From Flavobacterium sp. KACC 22763 (GTDB taxonomy: Bacteria; Bacteroidota; Bacteroidia; Flavobacteriales; Flavobacteriaceae), in NCBI RefSeq assembly GCF_028736155.1, contig NZ_CP117879.1, positions 4,278,001 through 4,342,000 of the forward strand: a DNA stretch of 64,000 bases, in the 5' to 3' direction. The notes under the pieces are model-generated. The model saw nothing but the letters and a program-made list of their open reading frames with translations, did no database searches and had not been told where the DNA came from. Shown piece after piece: positions 33,962 to 42,719 of the stretch. Numbering within the stretch: position 1 is the first letter of the stretch; every line of letters starts with the position of its first letter. The translations under genes and the position numbers were made by a program.

Positions 33962-35265
33962 CAAGATTTAAACTGTTTTAGTTTTCCACGATTGGTTCTT
34001 TCTAAAACTGTTTTTCTAGTAAAAGTGAAGTTTAAATTGGGTTCTAAATACAAATTGATGGCTTCTTTTATTCTTTGAATTTGTTCTGAAACTAATTCTT
34101 TTTCAGCAACATATTCAATTTCAAAAGTATCAATTTTGTTTTGTTTGATGATAAATTCTTTTACATTTCCATCATCTTCAATTATGCTTTTGGTCACATA
34201 ATAAAATGTCAAACCTGGAGATTTTTTACCACTTGGAAGAATTGCAACGTCATTGGTTCTTCCAATTAATTTTTTTAGAATTGGTTTTTGAGGCGTACTT
34301 TTTTCGTCTAAAATACCAATGTCGCCAATTTCATATCGAATAAATGGATTTGCTTTGTTGAATAAGGAAGTAATTACAATTTTTCCTTCCGTTCCATGTG
34401 GAACAAGATTATTGTTTTCATCTAAAATTTCTACAAAAAGTGTTTCAGCATTTACCTGCCATTCTCCTTGAGGATTTTCAAAAGCAATTAAATCTAGTTC
34501 AGAAGCGCCATATTCGCTGATAATTGGAATTTCAAATTGTTTTTCCAACAGTTTTTTATCTGTTTCAAAAAGCATTTCGGAGGTTACGAAACAAGCTTTT
34601 AAAGTTGGACAAATTTCTTTTAAAATGATATTTTTCTGTTCTAAATATTTGGCAAATAATACAATAGAACTGGTATAACCGTTAATGTAATCGAATTTTT
34701 TGGTTTTGAATTTTTTTAGGAATTTCTCCAAAACTTCATCAGATAAATCAAAAACAGGAAAACGAAAACGATGCGTCAGGAAATCTTTGAAACGTTCTTT
34801 TTGGTATCCAATAAAATCCATCGGAATACCATAAAAACGTGCTTGATACGAATGATTAAAATCTATCCCAAACCAGCCAAAACGCATAATATTTGAAGCC
34901 CATGTTAAGGCGTGCGAAGATTTGTCTTTTGCAAAAACAAAAGGAGTTCCGCTGGATCCAGATGTTTTGTTGAGGTAAACTGATTTTTTAGAATAGCCTT
35001 TTGAAAGTCTTTCTTCCAGAGGTTTTTGTAGATTTTGTTTGTTTAAAACTGGAAGACTTTCCCAATTTTGTGCGGTTGCATTTCCAGCCAATTCTTTGTA
35101 AAAAGAATTCTTTTTAAGATGAAAATCAACAATTTCTGCTTTTTTGTTTTGAAGAAACGAAGCATATTCTTCTTCTGAAAAATGAACAATTTTATCCAAT
35201 TCAGCTTTGGCTTCCTTAATTGGAAAACCATTTAGCTTGAGTGAAAGATCAAAAAGGCGAATCAT
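33955..35265 (-). CDS. CapK/PaaK-like adenylate-forming enzyme
   Basis: 436 residues related to phenylacetate-CoA ligase (PaaK) and the capsule protein CapK. The adenylate-binding loop is NKTSGSSGTPFVFAKDKS (near residue 98). SEYGASELDLIAFEN, RYEIGDIGILDE and LIGRTNDVAILPSGKK are the later superfamily motifs. CapK-like proteins occur in polysaccharide loci and may attach acyl or amino-acid groups to glycans; the substrate is unknown. It lies on the strand opposite the glycan operon, tail to tail with it through ORF6N. The ATG start is clear. Confidence 0.83.
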   Translation of the reverse strand: MIRLFDLSLKLNGFPIKEAKAELDKIVHFSEEEYASFLQNKKAEIVDFHLKKNSFYKELAGNATAQNWESLPVLNKQNLQKPLEERLSKGYSKKSVYLNKTSGSSGTPFVFAKDKSSHALTWASNIMRFGWFGIDFNHSYQARFYGIPMDFIGYQKERFKDFLTHRFRFPVFDLSDEVLEKFLKKFKTKKFDYINGYTSSIVLFAKYLEQKNIILKEICPTLKACFVTSEMLFETDKKLLEKQFEIPIISEYGASELDLIAFENPQGEWQVNAETLFVEILDENNNLVPHGTEGKIVITSLFNKANPFIRYEIGDIGILDEKSTPQKPILKKLIGRTNDVAILPSGKKSPGLTFYYVTKSIIEDDGNVKEFIIKQNKIDTFEIEYVAEKELVSEQIQRIKEAINLYLEPNLNFTFTRKTVLERTNRGKLKQFKSCL

Positions 35266-35366
35266 TTTTCGGGATAATTTTCGTCAAAAATAGTATTTAC
35301 CAATTACTAACAATCAAGAATCACGAAGTTTTTGAGATTTAATTATTTTTTACGTTCAAAAGCAAT

Positions 35367-35374
35367 TATTTTTG
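35367..35374 (+). promoter_or_regulatory. purD -7 promoter element
   Basis: TATTTTTG, 26 nt before the purD ATG. Fits TAnnTTTG; no -33 box found. It lies within the longer upstream open frame, supporting the later ATG. Confidence 0.5.
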
Positions 35375-35400
35375 CACCACAACTAAAATACAACAACACC

Positions 35401-36675
35401 ATGACAATTTTACTATTGGGATCAGGCGGAAGAGAGCATGCATTTGCATGGAAAATGACACAGAGTCCGCTTTGCGAAAAACTTTTTGTAGTACCTGGAA
35501 ACGCGGGAACTGCTGCAATTGCTGAAAATGTTGCAATATCTGCGACAGATTTTGAAGCGGTAAAAGCATTAGTACTTAAAGAAAATATAAGTTTAGTAGT
35601 CGTAGGACCTGAAGATCCACTAGTAAAAGGTATTTATGATTATTTTAAAAACGACGAAAGTTTAAAAAATATCCCAGTTATCGGACCATCAAAATTAGGT
35701 GCGCAATTGGAAGGAAGTAAAGAATTTGCAAAAGAATTCTTGATGAAACATAATATTCCAACAGCGGCTTATGACAGTTTTACTGCCGAAACAGTTGAAG
35801 AAGGATGTAAGTTTCTTGAAACACTACAACCTCCATATGTTTTAAAAGCAGATGGATTAGCAGCTGGAAAAGGTGTTTTGATTATTCAGGATCTTGAAGA
35901 AGCAAAAACAGAATTAAGAAACATGTTGGTTCATGCAAAATTTGGAACAGCAAGTGCAAAAGTGGTTATTGAAGAATTCTTGGACGGAATCGAATTGAGC
36001 TGTTTCGTTTTAACAGACGGAAAAAGTTATAAAATTCTTCCAACTGCAAAAGATTATAAAAGAATTGGAGAAGGAGATACAGGTTTAAATACAGGCGGAA
36101 TGGGAGCGGTTTCTCCAGTTCCTTATGTAGATGCAGTTTTGATGGAAAAAATTGAAACTCGTATCGTAAAACCAACAATCGAAGGTTTCCAAAAAGACGG
36201 AATTGAATACAAAGGTTTTGTATTTATAGGTCTGATCAATGTAAAAGGAGAACCAATTGTTATTGAATACAATGTGAGAATGGGTGATCCTGAAACTGAA
36301 GTTGTGGTTCCGAGATTAAAATCAGATTTAGTAGAATTGTTTTTGTCTGTTGCAGATCAGAAATTAGGCGACTTTAATTTAGAAGTTGATCCAAGAAGTG
36401 CAACAACTGTAATGGTTGTTTCTGGCGGATATCCTGAAGATTTTGAAAAAGGAAAAGTAATTTCTGGTTTAGAAAATATTACAGATTCAATTGTTTTTCA
36501 CGCGGGAACAAAATTAGATGGCGAAAATGTCGTTACTAATGGAGGACGTGTAATTGCTGTAACATCTTACGGAGATAATTTCCAAGAGGCCATAAAAAAA
36601 TCTTACCAAAACATAGATAAACTAAGCTTTGATAAGATGTATTTTAGAAAAGATATCGGTTTCGATTTAATCTAA
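35401..36675 (+). CDS. purD: Phosphoribosylamine--glycine ligase (GARS)
   Basis: 424 residues. PurD joins glycine to 5-phosphoribosylamine with ATP, the second step of purine synthesis. The ATP-grasp features are present: TILLLGSGGREHAFAWK at the N-terminus, PPYVLKADGLAAGKGVLI, the loop NTGGMGAVSPVPY, and RMGDPETEVVVPRL (metal-binding). The frame is open upstream to a non-ATG start at 35332, but homologues begin at MTILLLGSGGREH and the promoter box lies in between, so the ATG is used. Monocistronic, closed by a hairpin. Confidence 0.97.
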   Translation: MTILLLGSGGREHAFAWKMTQSPLCEKLFVVPGNAGTAAIAENVAISATDFEAVKALVLKENISLVVVGPEDPLVKGIYDYFKNDESLKNIPVIGPSKLGAQLEGSKEFAKEFLMKHNIPTAAYDSFTAETVEEGCKFLETLQPPYVLKADGLAAGKGVLIIQDLEEAKTELRNMLVHAKFGTASAKVVIEEFLDGIELSCFVLTDGKSYKILPTAKDYKRIGEGDTGLNTGGMGAVSPVPYVDAVLMEKIETRIVKPTIEGFQKDGIEYKGFVFIGLINVKGEPIVIEYNVRMGDPETEVVVPRLKSDLVELFLSVADQKLGDFNLEVDPRSATTVMVVSGGYPEDFEKGKVISGLENITDSIVFHAGTKLDGENVVTNGGRVIAVTSYGDNFQEAIKKSYQNIDKLSFDKMYFRKDIGFDLI

Positions 36676-36687
36676 AAATAAATACAC

Positions 36688-36717
36688 AAGCCCTTTTTAA
36701 TTAAAGGGTTTGGTTTT
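36688..36717. terminator. Terminator between purD and the DUF6341-like gene
   Basis: AAGCCCTTT with AAAGGGTTT (one G-T pair), TTAATT loop, then GGTTTTTTA. It separates converging genes. Confidence 0.7.
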
Positions 36718-36948
36718 TTATTTTAAAAATGAATGAGCCGTTGTATCTTGGTTTTCTGTTCCAGCGTCATCAAAAATACGTAATTGTTTAATCCAATAAA
36801 CGATTGCGCATGCACAGATGATCATAAAAATCCAGTTAATAGTGTTTGCACCAAACCATGTAATTAATTCTAAACGACGTAAAAAGTCAAGAGGAGCAAA
36901 CAAAATGTTAACAAATAGGTATTGAATTCCTTCAAAAAAAGCTGTCAT
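36718..36948 (-). CDS. Small membrane protein (DUF6341-like)
   Basis: 76 residues with two hydrophobic segments (about 5-22 and 36-52, NTINWIFMIICACAIVYWI). I recall this short protein beside purD in many Flavobacterium genomes, as DUF6341. Function unknown. It faces purD and diverges from the DUF6427-like gene. Family number from memory. Confidence 0.7.
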   Translation of the reverse strand: MTAFFEGIQYLFVNILFAPLDFLRRLELITWFGANTINWIFMIICACAIVYWIKQLRIFDDAGTENQDTTAHSFLK

Positions 36949-37089
36949 AATTTTAAAAATTATATGTTATTTATTGTTGTGTAATGCCTTGAAGATAAAA
37001 TTCGGTAAACCAAATCTTTTTTCAACTTGTTAGGTTTTTCCTTTTAAACAAGTATTATCTTTACAATCACAAAAGTATAAAATATCCTT

Positions 37090-38019
37090 ATGATAACAAG
37101 TGTTTTTAAAAAATCTACGCCATTAAATTATTCATTGGTTGTAATTTTAATACTGGTTTTCTTTTTTATGTTCCAAATTAAAGACCCATCTTGGGTTACT
37201 TCTTATTTTTTGGCTTTTCAAAAAGTGAGTTTGTTGTGCTTTATTTTGGCTTCTTTTTTTATGATTAATTTCATTGTAAAAAAGAATGGACTCAGTAAAG
37301 ACAATGGTTACGCGATACTTTTTTACTTGTTGTTTATTTTATTTTTTCCGACCATATTTAATAACTCAAATATTATCTATGCCAATTTTTTCATTTTATT
37401 GGCACTTCGAAGATTAATTTCACTGCAATCTCTAAAAGCTTCAAAAGAAAAAATATTTGATGCCGCGTTTTGGATTTTTGTAGCTTCTTTATTTCAATTT
37501 TGGAGTATTCTCTTCTTAATATTGGTTTACATTTCGATTATTTTTCACGTCTCAAGAGATTATAGAAACTGGGTTTTGCCATTTATTGCACTTTTGGGCG
37601 TAACAATTTTATTCTATATGACATCATTAATTCTAAATTTTGATGCCCTAGCTTTTATTCAAGAAAGAGCTGTAATCGATTTTAGAATTGATTATTTTAA
37701 GAATAATTACGAAAATGCCGCACTTTCGATATATACAGCAGTAGCCTTGTTTTTTGTTACTTCGATGTTAATGACCCTGTCAAATAGACCTCAAATTGTA
37801 CATTCTTCGTATAAGAAAGTAGTGGCTTGTTTTTTTATAGCAGTCTTTGTTTTCATCATTTCGCCAAACAAAAGCAACGATTTATTATTGTTTAGTATTG
37901 CACCATTAAGTATTATGGCAACGAGCCATGTAGAATATATGCAACAGAAACTTAATAACGAAATTGTTTATTATACACTGATTGTGTGTAGTTTATTTAC
38001 TTTTTTCTCTCAATTATAA
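37090..38019 (+). CDS. Polytopic membrane protein (DUF6427-like)
   Basis: 309 residues with about eight to nine membrane segments and little soluble mass. It begins MITSVFKKSTPLNYSLVVIL. I recall it as DUF6427 in Flavobacteriia, usually beside upp. No enzyme motif is apparent. Its 3' end overlaps the convergent upp gene by 6 bp. Confidence 0.75.
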   Translation: MITSVFKKSTPLNYSLVVILILVFFFMFQIKDPSWVTSYFLAFQKVSLLCFILASFFMINFIVKKNGLSKDNGYAILFYLLFILFFPTIFNNSNIIYANFFILLALRRLISLQSLKASKEKIFDAAFWIFVASLFQFWSILFLILVYISIIFHVSRDYRNWVLPFIALLGVTILFYMTSLILNFDALAFIQERAVIDFRIDYFKNNYENAALSIYTAVALFFVTSMLMTLSNRPQIVHSSYKKVVACFFIAVFVFIISPNKSNDLLLFSIAPLSIMATSHVEYMQQKLNNEIVYYTLIVCSLFTFFSQL

Positions 38020-38667
38020 TTTGCTTCCGTAAGCAAGATCGCCAGCATCGCCAAGACCAGGAACAATGTAGTTTTTCTCATTTAGTTTTTCGTCTAAAGA
38101 CGCTACCCATAAATGACAGTTTTCAGGAAGGTTTTCCTCTAGATGTTTGATTCCTTCAGGAGCGGCAATAACAACAACAATATGCATTTCTGTTGGAGTA
38201 GCATTCTCGATTAGTTTTTTGTGAACTGCTACAATCGATTGTCCTGTGGCCAGCATAGGATCAAGTAATAAAACCGTTTTATTATTTAAGTCTGAAATAG
38301 CTTGATATTCAACCCGAATTTCAAATTCGTCATCATTATTTGGGTGAAATCTACATGCAGAAACAAAGCTGTTTTCTGCATGATCAAAATAATTTAAAAA
38401 ACCATTATGAAGCGGTAATCCAGCTCGTAGAATAGGGCATAAAACTAAATCTGCATCAATTTCTGTTGTTTTCTTAATTCCAAGAGGTGTTTGAATATCA
38501 ACATTTTTATATGGCAAAATTTTGCTCAGTTCATAAGCCATAATTTCTCCGATACGCTCAATATTTCTACGAAAACGCATACTGTCATTTTGAACATTTA
38601 CATTTCTAATTTGTCCTAAGAAATGATTTAAAACGCTATTATTTTCAGAGATATAATGAATTTTCAT
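38014..38667 (-). CDS. upp: Uracil phosphoribosyltransferase
   Basis: 217 residues. Upp makes UMP from uracil and PRPP in pyrimidine salvage. The PRPP-binding loop LLLDPMLATGQSIVAVHKK (near residue 135) is intact, as is the uracil-binding YIVPGLGDAGDLAYG at the C-terminus. It converges on the DUF6427-like gene with a 6-bp overlap. No own terminator is seen on its 3' side. Confidence 0.95.
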   Translation of the reverse strand: MKIHYISENNSVLNHFLGQIRNVNVQNDSMRFRRNIERIGEIMAYELSKILPYKNVDIQTPLGIKKTTEIDADLVLCPILRAGLPLHNGFLNYFDHAENSFVSACRFHPNNDDEFEIRVEYQAISDLNNKTVLLLDPMLATGQSIVAVHKKLIENATPTEMHIVVVIAAPEGIKHLEENLPENCHLWVASLDEKLNEKNYIVPGLGDAGDLAYGSKL

Positions 38668-38748
38668 GATGAAATTGTAATTTATTTAGAGATATAATGA
38701 TGAAACGAAAAATAATTCCTTTTCTTCGCAGCATAAAAGTATAAAAAG

Positions 38749-38756
38749 TATCTTTG
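38749..38756 (+). promoter_or_regulatory. -7 promoter element of the DUF4254 gene
   Basis: TATCTTTG, 21 nt before the ATG. Fits TAnnTTTG; -33 box not found. Confidence 0.5.
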
Positions 38757-38777
38757 TATCTATAAAAAAATAAAGAC

Positions 38778-39383
38778 ATGTTTTCAAAATTAGCATATTC
38801 TGTTTTCGAACAAAGCATTAAAGATTATCACCAGTTTGATAATGTAGATCAGCCAATAAATAATCCATATCCAAAAGATAAATTCGAACATTTGTTATAT
38901 CTAAAAAATTGGATTGACACAGTTCAATGGCATTTTGAAGATATTATTCGTGATCCGCAGATTGATCCTGTAGCGGCTTTAACTTTAAAAAGAAGAATTG
39001 ATGCATCAAATCAGGAACGTACTGATATGGTGGAATATATAGATAGTTATTTTTTACAAAAATACAGCAATGTAAAAGTAAAAGACGGAGCAAAAATCAA
39101 TTCTGAAAGTCCAGCTTGGGCTTTTGACAGATTATCGATTTTGGCTTTAAAAATTTATCACATGCATGAGGAAGCAAATCGTGCAGAAGCTTCTCAGGAA
39201 CACAGAGATAAATGCCAGGAAAAATTAAATATCCTTTTAGAGCAAAGAACAGACTTATCTACAGCAATTGAAGAATTATTGACAGATATCGAAAACGGAG
39301 ATAAATTCATGAAAGTGTACAAACAAATGAAAATGTACAACGACGACGATTTGAACCCAGTTTTATATCAAAATAAAAAATAA
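38778..39383 (+). CDS. DUF4254 domain-containing protein
   Basis: 201 residues, soluble, mostly helical. The DUF4254 pattern is visible: HLLYLKNWIDTVQWHFEDIIRDPQIDPVAALTLKRRIDASNQERTDMVEYID and AWAFDRLSILALKIYHMHEEANR. Function unknown. It lies 4 bp before the family 9 glycosyltransferase gene, so a link to LPS synthesis is plausible by position. Confidence 0.87.
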   Translation: MFSKLAYSVFEQSIKDYHQFDNVDQPINNPYPKDKFEHLLYLKNWIDTVQWHFEDIIRDPQIDPVAALTLKRRIDASNQERTDMVEYIDSYFLQKYSNVKVKDGAKINSESPAWAFDRLSILALKIYHMHEEANRAEASQEHRDKCQEKLNILLEQRTDLSTAIEELLTDIENGDKFMKVYKQMKMYNDDDLNPVLYQNKK

Positions 39384-39387
39384 TAAT

Positions 39388-40437
39388 TTGGCAGACTTGT
39401 CTAGCAAAATTAAGCATATAGCCGTCATGAGACTATCCGCAATGGGAGATGTCGCCATGACGGTTCCTGTTTTACGCGCTTTTGTAAAACAATATCCAAC
39501 GGTAAAACTAACCGTGATTTCTCGTCCATTTTTCAAACCCTTTTTTGACGGAATTCCGAATCTGGAATTTTTTGCTTTTGATGAAAAAGAAAGACATAAG
39601 GGATTTCTGGGGCTTTTACGCTTGTTTAAAGATGTGAAAAAATTGAAGATTGATGCTTTTGCCGATCTTCATAATGTTTTACGATCTAAAGTTGTGAGTT
39701 TGCTTTTCGCTTTAAGCGGAAAAAAAAGAGCAACCGTAGATAAAGGTCGCGAAGGAAAAAAAGAATTAACGCGTGAAGAAAACAAGATTTTCAAACAATT
39801 GCCAACGATGTTTGAAAGACATGTAAAAGTATTTTCAGCACTTGGTTTTCCTTTAGATTTATCAAAACCAACATTTCCTGAAAAAGCAGTTTTAAGTTCT
39901 GATATTGTACAAATTATCGGAAATGAAAATCAAAAACTTATAGGAATTGCACCTTTTGCTCAATACGATTCTAAAGTTTATCCTTTAGATTTAATGAAAG
40001 AGGTAATTACAAAATTGGCTGAAAATCCATCTTGTAAAATTTTACTTTTTGGCGGAGGAAAGAAAGAAATTGAAATTTTGGACTCAATTTCTGAGCCTTT
40101 TAAAAATGTAATAAATATGGCTGGAAAAATCAAATTTCAGCAGGAATTACAATTGATCAGCAATCTTGATGTCATGCTTTCTATGGATTCTGGTAATGCG
40201 CATATCGCAGCAATGTTGGGTGTAAAAGTCATTACACTTTGGGGTGCGACGCATCCTTATTCAGGATTTTTGCCTTTTAATCAAAGTTTAGAAAATGCAC
40301 TGACTTCAGACCGAAATCAATATCCAAAATTACCGACTTCTGTTTATGGAAATAAAGTTGTTGAAGGTTATGAGGATGCGATGAGGACAATTTTACCACA
40401 ACAGGTCGTTGACAAGGTTGTAGAGCAACTTTCATAA
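39388..40437 (+). CDS. Family 9 glycosyltransferase (heptosyltransferase-like)
   Basis: 349 residues, GT-B fold related to ADP-heptose:LPS heptosyltransferases. Motifs: HIAVMRLSAMGDVAMTVPVLRAF at the start, ADLHNVLRSKVVS, and the donor-binding SMDSGNAHIAAMLGVKVITLWGATHP near residue 265. The start used is TTG (MADLSSKIKHIAVM); the first internal ATG would cut the first beta strand. Probably adds a core sugar to lipid A. It is co-transcribed with DUF4254 and ends in a hairpin. Confidence 0.9.
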   Translation: MADLSSKIKHIAVMRLSAMGDVAMTVPVLRAFVKQYPTVKLTVISRPFFKPFFDGIPNLEFFAFDEKERHKGFLGLLRLFKDVKKLKIDAFADLHNVLRSKVVSLLFALSGKKRATVDKGREGKKELTREENKIFKQLPTMFERHVKVFSALGFPLDLSKPTFPEKAVLSSDIVQIIGNENQKLIGIAPFAQYDSKVYPLDLMKEVITKLAENPSCKILLFGGGKKEIEILDSISEPFKNVINMAGKIKFQQELQLISNLDVMLSMDSGNAHIAAMLGVKVITLWGATHPYSGFLPFNQSLENALTSDRNQYPKLPTSVYGNKVVEGYEDAMRTILPQQVVDKVVEQLS

Positions 40438-40440
40438 AAT

Positions 40441-40473
40441 AAAAAACTTCTCTTTTTATGAGAAGTTTTTTTT
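40441..40473. terminator. Terminator after the GT9 gene
   Basis: AAAAAACTTCTC, TTTTTAT loop, GAGAAGTTTTTT with further T. It also sits just past the end of the convergent hypothetical gene. Confidence 0.85.
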
Positions 40474-40479
40474 TAATCT

Positions 40480-40914
40480 TTAAGCAATATTTTTGTTTAA
40501 AACATATCTTTCATTAGAATCGAGGAAAGAATATCCTATCGTTTTTCTTCTTTTTTTGTTTACTATAATGGAGACAAAGTTATTTTTGTCTTCGGTTGAC
40601 AATAGAATGTGTTCGAATTTATTGGATGAATCTCTGTAAATTTTATAAATTAAGTCATGATCTTTAATTTTTTTAGATAAGACTTTCGCCGATTTAAGTT
40701 TACTTACATAAGGCCAAATATTAAAAATATTCGAATCTGTCTTTTTTATTTCTACCATTTTTTCGGTCAAAGTTGAATTGTATTTTTCTCTTTCGAGCAA
40801 TTTAGGACCTTTTTTGTTTTTCATTTTTATAATAACTGCCAGAACGCATAGCGAAGCAGTTACAGCCAGCATAATAAATAGATATAAATGAAAGTGGTGA
40901 ACGTGAGCTGTCAT
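40480..40914 (-). CDS. Membrane-anchored hypothetical protein
   Basis: 144 residues. One membrane segment (about 9-27, LYLFIMLAVTASLCVLAVII) with a His-rich start (MTAHVHHFHLY), then a basic soluble part with a possible beta domain (ILLSTEDKNNFVSIIVNKKRRKTIGYSF). No family recognised. Single-gene minus-strand unit converging on the GT9 gene. Confidence 0.6.
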   Translation of the reverse strand: MTAHVHHFHLYLFIMLAVTASLCVLAVIIKMKNKKGPKLLEREKYNSTLTEKMVEIKKTDSNIFNIWPYVSKLKSAKVLSKKIKDHDLIYKIYRDSSNKFEHILLSTEDKNNFVSIIVNKKRRKTIGYSFLDSNERYVLNKNIA

Positions 40915-41054
40915 GATATTTAATGTTTAAATGTTTGACAAAATTTGATTTAGCTCTGAAAAATCTCAAACCATTAGATTGAGATTGCCATAATTATACC
41001 TCTAATTTAATGAAAAATCGGCAATATTTTGATAAAATTTTGCTTTTATTTCAA

Positions 41055-41363
41055 TCAGAGCCAAATCTTCTCATCGCGGCAGCGACGGTAAATATAGCTT
41101 TTTAGATTTGCGATGGTTTCTTGGTAATTGGGTGCGTCATAACCATATCGTTCATGTTCCATTTGCTCTCTTTCAATGGCATCACATCCTTTTATAACTT
41201 CTTTGATCATGTCAAGCAAAGCAAGCTCTTTATTGTCAGTTTTTTGAAATTTAAGTTCAACAATATCATCCTGAAGTTCTTCACAGTAATCAACCAGTTT
41301 CATAACTTCAGGTTCGTCCAGAAGATATTCTTTGTTTCTAAAAATTTCTCGTACCGATTTCAT
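41055..41363 (-). CDS. Small conserved hypothetical protein
   Basis: 102 residues from the ATG (MKSVREIFRNKEYLLDEPEV); a TTG two codons upstream is less likely. Acidic, helical and soluble, with a C-terminal YIYRRCRDEKIWL. No family recognised; it looks like a real gene by length, composition and clear termini. Single-gene unit. Confidence 0.6.
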   Translation of the reverse strand: MKSVREIFRNKEYLLDEPEVMKLVDYCEELQDDIVELKFQKTDNKELALLDMIKEVIKGCDAIEREQMEHERYGYDAPNYQETIANLKSYIYRRCRDEKIWL

Positions 41364-41476
41364 AAACAATTAATTTTCAATTTTTAAATTCCAATTTAAA
41401 GGAATGTAAATGTAGTTTTATCTTTATCAAGGATTTAAACTTTAACAAAAATTAAAAATAAGAATCGGAGAAAAAA

Positions 41477-41516
41477 AAATTCCAAACCCCAATTGTAAAG
41501 TTGGAATTTGGAATTT
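41477..41516 (-). terminator. Terminator of the ferredoxin-reductase gene, ATTCCAAATTCCAA family
   Basis: Stem AAATTCCAAACCCCAA (41477-41492) with TTGGAATTTGGAATTT (41501-41516), two mismatches. On the minus strand a T run follows. It ends about 20 bp past the stop codon of the PaaE-like gene. Confidence 0.65.
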
Positions 41517-41538
41517 TTTGATATTGGAATTTTATAGA

Positions 41539-42591
41539 CTAAACGTCGTCGTAATCAACATAAATAGTTTCTGATGTTGGATGCGCTTGACATGTTAAAA
41601 TTAATCCTTCAGCAATTTCGCCGTCTGTTAAAATAGAATTTTTCGTCATTTCGGCACTTCCTTTTGTAACGCGTCCTAAACAGCTGCTGCAGATTCCGCC
41701 TTGGCAAGAATAAGGAGCGTCAACACCTTGTTTTAGAGCTGCATCAAGAATTGTTTGTTTTTTAGACATCTCAAAAGTAGTTTCTTCATCGTCTACCAAA
41801 ACAGTAATTTTTGTGTGTCCTTCTTGAGAACCTTGGATTGCATGTTCTTCAGAAGAAGAAGTAAACAACTCAAATTTGATAGCAGATTCTTTTACATTTT
41901 TCTCTTTCAAAACATTAGAAACAGTGTTAATCATGTCTTCTGGTCCGCAAAGGAAAAACTTATCAAATTGAAGTTCTTTGTGTTTGTTGTTTAAAACAAA
42001 ATTCACAGCAGATTTTTCAATTCTTCCAAATAAAGCATTTTCGGCTTTTGCTTGGCTGTACACATTATGCACAAAAAATCTGCCCACATATTGTAATTGT
42101 AAATCGTGAAGTTCTTGGTGAAAGATTGTACTTTCAGGAGTTTTGTTCCCGTAAACCAATACAAATGAACTCTTTGGCTCATTTTTTAAAACTGACTTTA
42201 TAATAGAAAGAACTGGAGTAATTCCGCTTCCTGCAGCAAATGCAGCATAGTTTTTTTGTCTTTCAGCATCTGGTTCAAAAGTAAATTTACCTTCTGGATG
42301 ACCTACTTCAAGAACATCTCCAGCTTTTAATGTAGTATTGGCAAACTGAGAAAAAAGACCATTTTTTACTGCTTTTACAGCAATTCTTAATTCGCCGCTG
42401 TCTGGTGCAGAGCAAATAGAATAAGCACGTCTAATTTCTTGGTTATCAAGAGTTAGTTTTAAATTTATATATTGACCTGCTATAAAATTATAGTCAGATT
42501 TTAGTTCTTCGGGAACATTAAAAAGGATAGAAACAGCATCTGCAGTTTCGCGTTTAACCTCTTTAATTATAAGTTTTAAGAATGAAGGCAT
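41539..42591 (-). CDS. PaaE-like ferredoxin/FAD-NAD(P)H oxidoreductase
   Basis: 350 residues. An FAD-binding ferredoxin-reductase domain (residues 1-235) carries AGQYINLKL and RRAYSICSAPDSGELRIAVK. The NAD(P)-binding part includes AAGSGITPVLSIIKS and FFLCGPEDMI. A plant-type 2Fe-2S ferredoxin domain follows with YSCQGGICSSCLGRV and LTCQAHP (four Cys). PaaE transfers electrons to a monooxygenase, but no paaABCD genes are here, so the partner is unknown. I start at the ATG of MPSFLKLIIKEV; an upstream in-frame start at 42618 adds MLLLHKNSI. Confidence 0.9.
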   Translation of the reverse strand: MPSFLKLIIKEVKRETADAVSILFNVPEELKSDYNFIAGQYINLKLTLDNQEIRRAYSICSAPDSGELRIAVKAVKNGLFSQFANTTLKAGDVLEVGHPEGKFTFEPDAERQKNYAAFAAGSGITPVLSIIKSVLKNEPKSSFVLVYGNKTPESTIFHQELHDLQLQYVGRFFVHNVYSQAKAENALFGRIEKSAVNFVLNNKHKELQFDKFFLCGPEDMINTVSNVLKEKNVKESAIKFELFTSSSEEHAIQGSQEGHTKITVLVDDEETTFEMSKKQTILDAALKQGVDAPYSCQGGICSSCLGRVTKGSAEMTKNSILTDGEIAEGLILTCQAHPTSETIYVDYDDV

Positions 42592-42719
42592 GATAGAATT
42601 TTTATGCAAAAGTAGCAAACCACTATTAAAATTTTAGCACGAAATTATTTTTTTTAACTTTTTTTGTAACGTTTTCCTACATTTGGTCTCTTACTACAAA
42701 AATATTAAAACCAAAAACC

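Noticed and set aside
35332..35400. 23-codon N-terminal extension of purD
   Set aside because: It contains the promoter box; family members begin at MTILLLGSGG.
41539..42591. Complete phenylacetate degradation operon
   Set aside because: Only the PaaE-like reductase is present; no paaABCD, and the CapK-like gene 6 kb away is not a clear PaaK.
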